DNA from: Caldimicrobium thiodismutans
GTDB lineage: Bacteria; Desulfobacterota; Thermodesulfobacteria; Thermodesulfobacteriales; Thermodesulfobacteriaceae
Reading direction: 5' to 3'
NCBI GenBank assembly: GCA_002877875.1
Contig: PNIE01000004.1
Location: 1-19,252, forward strand
DNA: 19,252 nt
Shown: in pieces, positions 9,377 through 14,865 of the stretch
Numbering within the stretch: the stretch's first letter is position 1
Layout: each line of letters begins with the position of its first letter
Notes under the pieces: generated by a model
The model's database searches: none
What the model saw: the letters and a program-made list of their open reading frames with translations, nothing else
What the model was told of the DNA's origin: nothing
Translations under genes and position numbers: made by a program

Positions 9377-10380
9377 TACAGGTTTCTAACAAGGTATTTT
9401 AGATTATTTTTTAACGTTTCAGGAGTATATTCTTTCTCATTTAAAGAAAAGTTTCCATAAAAGGCATAGAGTATATCTCCCTTTCTTGTAAAATAAAACC
9501 ACTCTTCTAAATCCTTAAGTAAATAAAGGGCATCCATTTCTTTCTCCGAGGGGATGCAAGCTTCTCCTTTTTTTGGCAAAATGGTTGGATCAAGAGGTTT
9601 ACCACAGGCCTCAGTCATAAGGGCCTTAATTATGTGAAGGGGAGTTATTTCCATAGTTGCTCTATCCTCTTTTATGGCTAAACTTCCCAATTCCCAGGTA
9701 ACTTTATCCACTTTGCTTTGAAAATCCCTGGTAGACAAAGCTATTCTTTTTTCCAGCCAGTTCCTCCCTCCTTGAGAGTAATAAGCCAAAAGCTCTCCTG
9801 TTGAGAGTTTAAAAACTGCAAGCCCCCTTATAGAAAATTTTTCATAATTTTTATTCATATAATAAACCCTTTTTAAAATTTTAATATCAAGTGAGGTAAG
9901 TATACTTTCTCCTCTCTTCAAGTAAGGATCAAAGATTTTTTCAAGCCCTGAAATACCCTCTCCTTCTGCAACTTCACCAATTAAAGGCCTTAGCCCCTCA
10001 AAAAGAGGTTGTCTTTCAAGTTCTCCCTTTATGATCACATTTTCCACCTTCTTAAGATTTTTTACCTCATCCAGAGTGAGATTTTCGGAGAGTAAATAAA
10101 GACCTTTTTCAGGCAGATCAAGGGGATTTTTTATATAAGGCTTAATTTCCTTTGGCCAATCAGTTCCTATTAAAGACTTACCCTTTAAAAGAAGATAGGC
10201 TTTAAAATTTTCTTTATTAATAATAAGAGGTTCTCCCTCTCTATCAAGGAGATACCCCCTTCTGACATTTAATTCTTCAGAAAAAGAGTTAAATCCCTTT
10301 CCTGAAGAAAGCCCAAAAAACATAGTCAATCCTAAGATAAAAAGGGCTAATATGGAGCAGAAATTAGGGCAGCTTCTCAT
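9376..10380 (-). CDS. ftsI: Shortened FtsI/class B PBP-like membrane protein lacking the transpeptidase motifs
   Basis: This 334-residue protein fills the ftsI slot between ftsL and murE, but FtsI is normally about 550-650 aa. Seen: one membrane anchor (about 8-24); RRGYLLDREGEPL (40-52), matching the RG-x-DRxG start of the PBP pedestal; GISGLEKIFDPYL (142-154) and LTSLDIKI (161-168), matching the end of the dimerisation domain; GLAVFKLSTGELLAYY (186-201), matching the first strand of the transpeptidase fold; then MEITPLHIIKALM (243-255), resembling the vTPLQla-ayA segment that in FtsI follows the SxN region. About 200 residues that should lie between are missing. The only SxxK (SSGK, 25-28) is at the membrane segment, and there is no KTG. 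FTRKGDILYAFYGN (297-310) may be a worn KTG strand. The frame is open and overlaps both neighbours (ATGA, TAATG), so it is probably a maintained non-catalytic protein, perhaps a divisome scaffold. Confidence 0.75.
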   Translation of the reverse strand: MRSCPNFCSILALFILGLTMFFGLSSGKGFNSFSEELNVRRGYLLDREGEPLIINKENFKAYLLLKGKSLIGTDWPKEIKPYIKNPLDLPEKGLYLLSENLTLDEVKNLKKVENVIIKGELERQPLFEGLRPLIGEVAEGEGISGLEKIFDPYLKRGESILTSLDIKILKRVYYMNKNYEKFSIRGLAVFKLSTGELLAYYSQGGRNWLEKRIALSTRDFQSKVDKVTWELGSLAIKEDRATMEITPLHIIKALMTEACGKPLDPTILPKKGEACIPSEKEMDALYLLKDLEEWFYFTRKGDILYAFYGNFSLNEKEYTPETLKNNLKYLVRNL

Positions 10381-10721
10381 TTTAAGTAAATATAATCCTC
10401 TTCTTTAGGTGGTCTTAAGCCAAGTTTTCTTGCCTTATCAAGCAAAATTTCCCGTGAAGTAAGTTTATTAAGTTGCTCTTCTAGAACCATTTTTTCTGCT
10501 AGACGATGATTTTTTTCTCTTTTAACCTTAAAGTAAATAAAACTCTTATAGGCAACTCCTGCTGTAGCCACTATCAAGATGGAGAAGAGAATTATCAATA
10601 AAAGGCTTTCAAAGGCCTCCCTAATTCTCTCCTTTAGAGATACTTCCTCTTCGGCCTTCTTTCTTGGGCTAATTCTTTGATAATTCACATCAGGTTTTAA
10701 GGTGTGTACCTTACCTGCCAT
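10377..10721 (-). CDS. ftsL: FtsL-like cell division protein
   Basis: A small 114-residue bitopic protein: a charged cytoplasmic N-terminus (1-38), one hydrophobic helix (about 39-58, LLLIILFSILIVATAGVAY) and a short periplasmic helical part (65-100) with regularly spaced leucines suited to a coiled coil, ending in LDKARKLGLRPP, reminiscent of the A-x-x-LGM-x-P end of FtsL/FtsB proteins. FtsL in the family pairs with FtsB and FtsQ to activate the septal synthase. Sequence conservation in FtsL is weak, so the call leans on size, topology and position between rsmH and the ftsI-like gene. It overlaps rsmH by 11 bases and the next gene by four. Confidence 0.85.
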   Translation of the reverse strand: MAGKVHTLKPDVNYQRISPRKKAEEEVSLKERIREAFESLLLIILFSILIVATAGVAYKSFIYFKVKREKNHRLAEKMVLEEQLNKLTSREILLDKARKLGLRPPKEEDYIYLK

Positions 10722-11610
10722 TGAACTCCCTCCTTTCAGCCACTCTCATCTTAGCACTCCTTGCCCTAGGATTTCTCCTTACCTCCTCAAGACTTGGAAC
10801 TATAGGCTTCTTGGTTAGAACCAAAAGGCGAGGATCCTCCTTAAAAGCCCTTTTAACCAGTCTATCTTCCAAGGAATGAAAGGTAATTACTACAAATCTT
10901 CCACAAGGCTTAAGAATATCTGGAATCTCCTTCAAAGCCCTCTTAAGATTTTCAAGTTCCTTATTAACCTCAATTCTTAAGGCTTGAAAAACTAAAGCCA
11001 ATAAATCCTTTTCCTTTTTCTTAGGAGGTCTGTAAAATTCCTTTATGGCTGAAACTAGATCAAAGGTGGTTTTAAAAGGGCTCCTCTTTCTTTTCTTTAC
11101 GAGGAATTGAGCCAAAGCTTTGGCCTTTGGAACCTCTCCATTTGTAAGAATTCTCCTTAGCTCTTCTTCAGAAAAGGTATTAAGGATATGCCCAGCCGTT
11201 AGCTCAAGTTCAAGGCTCATTCTCATATCAAGAGGTTCGTCTTTCTGAAAACTAAAACCCCTTCCAGATCCTTCAAGTAAAAAGGAAGATAAGCCCAAAT
11301 CAAGAAGAACTCCATCAACTAAAATCCCTTCCTTTTCCATTTCTGCTTTTATATAAATAAAATTTTTAGGAATAATCTTTATTCTATCCCCATAGTCTTT
11401 CAATCTTTCCCTTGCTAATTGCAAGGTATCCTCATTCCATTCAAAGGCATAAACCTTAGTGGTAGGAGCTCCTCTTTCAAGAATAGCTTTTGTGTGTCCT
11501 CCAAGCCCAAGGGTCCCATCCACATATATCTTATCTCTCTCTACTCTTAGCCAATAAAGCACCTCCTCAAGAAGTACTGGTTCATGATGATACAGGCCTT
11601 CCTCCCTCAA
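10711..11610 (-). CDS. rsmH: 16S rRNA (cytosine-1402-N4)-methyltransferase RsmH (MraW)
   Basis: RsmH methylates N4 of C1402 in the 16S rRNA decoding centre using S-adenosylmethionine. Family motifs are in order: HHEPVLLEEVL (8-18), SAM site YVDGTLGLGGHTKAIL (29-44), GVLLDLGLSSFLLEGSGRGF, PLDMRMS, FQALRIEVNKEL, VITFHSLEDRLVKR and the C-terminal RRNPRARSAKMRVAERR. The listed TTG at 11610 has no ribosome binding site. A strong GGGAGGA begins three bases after it, inside the coding sequence, and would serve only an unusual CTG at 11595, so the exact start is uncertain. It overlaps mraZ by up to 29 bases. Confidence 0.95.
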   Translation of the reverse strand: MREEGLYHHEPVLLEEVLYWLRVERDKIYVDGTLGLGGHTKAILERGAPTTKVYAFEWNEDTLQLARERLKDYGDRIKIIPKNFIYIKAEMEKEGILVDGVLLDLGLSSFLLEGSGRGFSFQKDEPLDMRMSLELELTAGHILNTFSEEELRRILTNGEVPKAKALAQFLVKKRKRSPFKTTFDLVSAIKEFYRPPKKKEKDLLALVFQALRIEVNKELENLKRALKEIPDILKPCGRFVVITFHSLEDRLVKRAFKEDPRLLVLTKKPIVPSLEEVRRNPRARSAKMRVAERREFNGR

Positions 11611-12046
11611 GATAAGGATTTAATACCTGAAGAATATCTTCAAAATTAGCCTTAATTTTTTCAAATCTCTCAGAAAGGGTTTTAGGATTCCAAATCTCAA
11701 AATAAGTTAACATTCCAAGAAGAATTACCTCTTTTTCAATTTGAATTTCCTCTCTAAGAGCTTGGGGTAGAAGAATTCTTCCCTGTTTGTCGGGCTCACA
11801 TTCTTCGGCAGAGCCAAGAAAATACCTCAAGAATTCTCGAGCTTGCCTCATACCAAAGGGAAGATTAAGGAGTTTTTCTTCCAATTTTTTCCACTCAAAA
11901 ACTGGATAGGCCACTAAACATTCTGGAAGATTAGTTATCACTAAGGTTTCGGTACCGTATTTTACCCTTAAAACCTCCCTAAATTTGGAGGGCAGACTAA
12001 GCCTTCCCTTCTCATCCAGATGATGTTTAAATTTACCTCTAAACAT
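11582..12046 (-). CDS. mraZ: Transcriptional regulator MraZ
   Basis: MraZ is a DNA-binding protein that in studied bacteria forms ring-shaped oligomers and controls its own dcw operon. The 154-residue product has the two tandem SpoVT/AbrB-like halves, each with its diagnostic loop: DEKGRLSLP (11-19) and DKQGRILLP (86-94). The ATG at 12046 begins MFRGKFKHHLD, as expected. It is the first gene of the operon. Three repeats of the kind MraZ binds lie immediately upstream and reach the start codon, so autoregulation is likely. Only a weak GTGG resembles a ribosome binding site, and it belongs to the last repeat. Confidence 0.96.
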   Translation of the reverse strand: MFRGKFKHHLDEKGRLSLPSKFREVLRVKYGTETLVITNLPECLVAYPVFEWKKLEEKLLNLPFGMRQAREFLRYFLGSAEECEPDKQGRILLPQALREEIQIEKEVILLGMLTYFEIWNPKTLSERFEKIKANFEDILQVLNPYLEGGRPVSS

Positions 12047-12074
12047 TTTCCACTTTGTTCCACTTTATACCACT
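12045..12074 (-). promoter_or_regulatory. MraZ operator: three direct repeats with 10-bp period
   Basis: Reading the minus strand, AGTGGTATAA (12074-12065), AGTGGAACAA (12064-12055) and AGTGGAAAAT (12054-12045) follow each other without a gap. Each shares AGTGG at an exact 10-bp spacing, and the last runs into the mraZ ATG. Known MraZ boxes are short G-rich direct repeats, GTGG or TGGG-centred, with about 10-bp period just upstream of mraZ. The repeats begin at the predicted transcription start and cover the ribosome binding region, so bound MraZ should block the promoter's downstream edge. Confidence 0.85.
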
Positions 12075-12075
12075 A

Positions 12076-12103
12076 AGCATAAAAGAGGGATTTAAAAAGT
12101 CAA
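12076..12103 (-). promoter_or_regulatory. Predicted sigma70 promoter of the mraZ/dcw operon
   Basis: On the minus strand, TTGACT (12103-12098) is followed after 16 bases by TATGCT (12081-12076), close to the sigma70 consensus. The predicted start of transcription, near 12070, would lie in the first MraZ box and give a leader of about 25 bases. No other equally good promoter was noticed inside the cluster, so this may drive all twelve genes. Confidence 0.65.
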
Positions 12104-12141
12104 GAGTGTTTTTTTGAAATTTTTTTAGCGGAAGAACTTAG

Positions 12142-12167
12142 TAAAAGAGAAGGGATATTCGCCTTCT
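12142..12167 (-). terminator. Weak hairpin plus short T tract, possible old terminator of the rubrerythrin remnant
   Basis: On the minus strand AGAAGG (12167-12162) and CCTTCT (12153-12148) can pair around an 8-base loop, followed by CTTTTA. It lies about 20 bases after the last stop of the decayed rubrerythrin gene and before the dcw promoter, where a terminator would be expected. The six-pair stem and broken T run make it marginal. Confidence 0.25.
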
Positions 12168-12187
12168 TCAAGCTAGAAAAGGGGCTT

Positions 12188-12451
12188 TTAATAATTTTTA
12201 CCATCTAATTCGAAATAGGCACGAGAATGAACACAGGGTAGCAAAGATTAGGAGCTTCAAAGGCCTCTATGAATATCTTCGTAATTACTACCTCTTCAAA
12301 CAGCCTCTACCTGGTTTAAGACTATTCCTTCTTCAAAATTCTTGGCAAGTTAAAGGTATCTCTTTTCGTAAAATTGTTCTGCTATAGCTAAGGATTTAAA
12401 TATTCTCTCAATCTTTTCGAAACCCTCTTTTCTAGCCACATGACAAAGATT
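12188..12451 (-). pseudogene. rbr: Decayed rubrerythrin gene (C-terminal half clearly recognisable)
   Basis: Minus-strand codons from 12451 to the TAA at 12190-12188 stay in one frame for 88 codons and read like rubrerythrin with damage: VARKEGFEKIERIFKSLAIA, then EQFYEKRYL, a stop, LAKNFEEG, later HSRAYFEL and KNY before the final stop. Four internal stops (12352-12350, 12298-12296, 12259-12257, 12250-12248) prevent expression. The rubredoxin-like C-x2-C-x12-C-x2-C positions are at codons 54, 57, 70 and 73, now GGT, TAC, TTG and TGT. The first two are single-base changes from Cys codons. The diiron-site histidine of the ExxH motif reads TAC (Tyr). Rubrerythrin is a cytoplasmic diiron peroxidase that protects anaerobes from peroxide. 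Decay by point mutation with almost no indels in this half suggests a fairly recent loss. Confidence 0.8.
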
Positions 12452-12679
12452 GAATACCTCATTGAAGATTGTTCATTTTTCCTTCATAAAAAAGGCGCCT
12501 TTTGGATTAATATTTCTTTATAGAAAGTTTTTAAAATTTATAATTTGGAATTAGACAAAACCCTCTTAAGTTAAAGAGATTTTTGATTAGAGGAGAATTT
12601 TCTTAGGAAGTAAGTATTGCCAATAAAAAGAAGTGGTATTTTGTAATGAAAGATGAGGGGATATAGGCAGATAAACCTC
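12452..12679 (-). other. Non-coding stretch, probably the N-terminal half of the rubrerythrin remnant
   Basis: No intact gene is seen on either strand. A full rubrerythrin gene is roughly 500 bases, so counting back from 12188 its start would fall near 12690, and this stretch would hold the first domain. Possible relics on the minus strand are KYHFF (around 12641-12627) and NQKSL followed by a stop and LKR (around 12588-12565), which recall the RNKYTFF and NEKEHA segments of rubrerythrins, but in different frames and with unclear spacing. A 14-base perfect palindrome centred on GGCGCC lies at 12490-12503. Confidence 0.3.
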
Positions 12680-12706
12680 TTGACAAATCCCTAAAATAGG
12701 TAATAT
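12680..12706 (+). promoter_or_regulatory. Predicted promoter of the tRNA-Phe/trmJ unit
   Basis: A perfect TTGACA (12680-12685) precedes the AT-rich block TAATATTTTT beginning at 12701. TAATAT gives a 15-base spacer, and the overlapping AATATT (12702-12707) gives 16. Transcription would start around 12713-12716, about ten bases before the mature tRNA. No promoter is seen between the tRNA and trmJ. Confidence 0.6.
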
Positions 12707-12723
12707 TTTTAGTGATTAGGGCT

Positions 12724-12799
<76 letters not shown>

Positions 12800-12812
12800 C
12801 CAAAAACTATTC

Positions 12813-13640
12813 ATGCAAGTTCGTCCTGTTGCCAAACCCATAAAAGCTAATCTATCTAATCTTGCCGTCGTCTTAGTGAATCCTCTATATCCTGAAAATA
12901 TCGGCTCAGTAGCAAGGGCCTGTGCCAATTTTGGAATAGAGGAGCTGATTCTGGTTAAGCCTGAAGATTTAACCCGGCTTCCTATGGAGGCTATGGCTAC
13001 AAAAGCAGGTCTTCCCATTCTTGAAAAGATGAAAATTTATGAAACCCTACCAGAGGCTATTGAAAACTTTAACTTAGTTATTGGAACTACCGCAAGGCTT
13101 GGTAAAAGAAGATTGGTTCATTATACTCCTAAAGAAATTGCTAAAGAAATCTGTGATCTCTCCATTAATAATCGCATAGCTATCCTTTTTGGAAATGAGC
13201 GTCTTGGTTTAAGTAATGAAGATCTTTTTTATTGTGATAAAGTTATAACTATTCCAACCACTGAAAAGGCCTCTCTTAATGTCTCTCAAGCAGTAGTAAT
13301 CATTCTCTATGAAATCTTTCAGGAGGCTAGTTCAGGGCCTAATCTTAAAAAGCCTGAATTAGCTACCCAAAAAGAAATTAATACTATGTTCAAACTGATT
13401 GAAGCAACCTTGCGAGCCATTGATTATATACCTCATCAAAATCCCATTCTCTGGCTCACTAATATCAGAAGATTTCTTACTTCCAGGGAGCTTACTTCGA
13501 GAGAGGTTAAAATAATTATGGGTTTTTGCAGACAATTCCTTTGGGCTCTTGGAAAATCGCCTAAGCTCTCCTTTGAAGAAGAGAAAGAACCTCAAAGTGA
13601 TAAGTCCGAGGAAACATATCAAAAAGATAAAGCTCCTTGA
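12813..13640 (+). CDS. trmJ: tRNA (cytidine/uridine-32-2'-O)-methyltransferase TrmJ family (SPOUT)
   Basis: A 275-residue SPOUT RNA methyltransferase with the three TrmH-family motifs: NPLYPENIGSVARA (23-36, including the conserved Asn29 and Arg35), LFGNERLGLSN (125-135) and IPTTEKASLNVSQAVVI (147-163). These form the trefoil knot that binds S-adenosylmethionine. The wording of the motifs and the C-terminal helical extension fit TrmJ, which methylates the ribose at tRNA position 32; other TrmH-type enzymes remain possible. The ATG at 12813 is the first in-frame start and no later GTG or TTG precedes the conserved core, yet no Shine-Dalgarno exists in the 13 bases after the tRNA CCA. It is presumably co-transcribed with tRNA-Phe. 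Its charged last 26 residues (about 250-275) are encoded opposite the end of rlmD. Confidence 0.88.
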   Translation: MQVRPVAKPIKANLSNLAVVLVNPLYPENIGSVARACANFGIEELILVKPEDLTRLPMEAMATKAGLPILEKMKIYETLPEAIENFNLVIGTTARLGKRRLVHYTPKEIAKEICDLSINNRIAILFGNERLGLSNEDLFYCDKVITIPTTEKASLNVSQAVVIILYEIFQEASSGPNLKKPELATQKEINTMFKLIEATLRAIDYIPHQNPILWLTNIRRFLTSRELTSREVKIIMGFCRQFLWALGKSPKLSFEEEKEPQSDKSEETYQKDKAP

Positions 13641-14865
13641 GTTCAAATCCCTCTTTTTGAAGAAGCAGAATATCCCTTATAAGAGTGGGAGGATCACAGG
13701 AGATATAAATAATTTTATGAGAAGCCACTTCAGGAAGTAGTCTCATAAGTTCTTTACAGCCCCCTCTTGGAGGGTCAAGAAGAACAAGATCAAATGTTTT
13801 CCCTTCCTGAAAGGCTTCATAAAGAGCCTCAAGAGCACTCATTTTTCTTAATTCAAGCCTTCCATTTAACTCATTTTTTTCAGCAGTATAAATTCCATCT
13901 TCAATAGCTCTTATATCAGTATCTACTCCTAAGAATTCCTTGGCTTCGGAAAGATGCTTTACTAAAGGAAGTAAAAAATTCCCCATACCAGAATGAAGAT
14001 CAAGAACTCTTTCAGCCTCCCCTGCAAGTTCACAAATTTTCTTTATAATTTCAAGGTTTATCTCCCAATTAACCTGATTAAAGACTCCGGGTTGAGAGTA
14101 ATAGATGAGATCCAGAGCTCCTTGAAAAATCCTTCTTCCAGCATGAGGAGCTTGTTCAGGATAAGGGCCTTTGGGTCTTGCCCCCTTTATAAAATAAAAT
14201 ATACTTTTCACAGAGGGTATTAGAGTTAGTTCTTTCAGATCTCTTTTTTCCGGAGGAAGGATTGTCCAAAAAAGGAGACATACCTTACTATCCAGAGGTG
14301 AAAGTTCAAGACGCAATCTCTTAACGTAAAAAGCCATATTTATCCAACAGGTATTTTCATAAAGTCCCTGCAAAACCTCATTTAAAAGCTTATCTCCAAG
14401 AAGACATCCCTCAATTTTTAAAACCTCATGAGTTCCCCTTTTAACAAAACCCATTTTAAAGATATGATTTTCTACATGAAGTCTTAAACGATTGCGATAG
14501 TGATAAACTTTGGGCGAGGGAATGATTCCTTTCAAGGGTAATTCTCCCTTAAAACCCTGTCTTAGGAAAAGTTCTTTTAAAATGTCTCTTTTTATTTCTA
14601 ATTCTCTTTCATAGGGAAGATGCTGAAATTGACAGCCTCCGCAAAGCCCGTAATATTTGCAAGGTGGAGGTATTCTCTCTGGGGAAGGTTCTATGATTTC
14701 AAGGGGATAACCCACTGCGTAATCTTTATATTCCTCAAGGAGAACTATCTTTACCTTTTCTTGAGGAAGAGTGTAAGGTACAAAGACTACCTTTCCACTA
14801 GAGAGTCTAGCAAGGCCATCCCCTCCATAAAGCACTTTTTCAATAATAACTGTTTCCTGTTTCAT
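13561..14865 (-). CDS. rlmD: 23S rRNA (uracil-C5)-methyltransferase, RlmD/RumA type
   Basis: A 434-residue m5U methyltransferase. The N-terminus (about 3-60) is a TRAM RNA-binding domain. C69, C75, C78 (CKYYGLCGGC) and C154 give the CX5CX2C...C set that binds a 4Fe-4S cluster in RumA. The SAM domain shows FNQVN (262-266), VLDLHSGMGNF (287-297), LLDPPRGG (362-369) and ISCDPPT (388-394) with nucleophile Cys390, then HFE with the expected base Glu425. RlmD methylates U1939 of 23S rRNA; relatives (RlmC, RlmCD, TrmA) cannot be excluded from sequence alone. The ATG at 14865 overlaps the upstream stop (ATGA). Its last 26 codons, including Glu425, overlap trmJ on the other strand. Confidence 0.88.
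   Translation of the reverse strand: MKQETVIIEKVLYGGDGLARLSSGKVVFVPYTLPQEKVKIVLLEEYKDYAVGYPLEIIEPSPERIPPPCKYYGLCGGCQFQHLPYERELEIKRDILKELFLRQGFKGELPLKGIIPSPKVYHYRNRLRLHVENHIFKMGFVKRGTHEVLKIEGCLLGDKLLNEVLQGLYENTCWINMAFYVKRLRLELSPLDSKVCLLFWTILPPEKRDLKELTLIPSVKSIFYFIKGARPKGPYPEQAPHAGRRIFQGALDLIYYSQPGVFNQVNWEINLEIIKKICELAGEAERVLDLHSGMGNFLLPLVKHLSEAKEFLGVDTDIRAIEDGIYTAEKNELNGRLELRKMSALEALYEAFQEGKTFDLVLLDPPRGGCKELMRLLPEVASHKIIYISCDPPTLIRDILLLQKEGFELKELYLFDMFPRTYHFEVLSLLQRRA

Noticed and set aside
9376..10380. Treating the ftsI-like gene as a plain pseudogene
   Set aside because: The frame is open over 334 codons and overlaps both neighbours precisely, unlike the stop-ridden rubrerythrin remnant nearby.
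12490..12503. Perfect 14-base palindrome centred on GGCGCC
   Set aside because: It lies inside probable pseudogene DNA with no gene start nearby. Without a T tract or second copy there is no reason to assign it a role.
12551..12586. CTCTT...AAGAG hairpin followed by ATTTTTG
   Set aside because: Only five pairs in the stem and no gene on the plus strand to terminate.
12631..12640. AAGTGGTATT on the plus strand, resembling an MraZ box
   Set aside because: Single copy without a 10-bp neighbour and not near the mraZ promoter; likely chance.
13359..13646. Minus-strand 95-codon open frame opposite trmJ
   Set aside because: Shadow of trmJ and in a different frame from rlmD, with no family resemblance.
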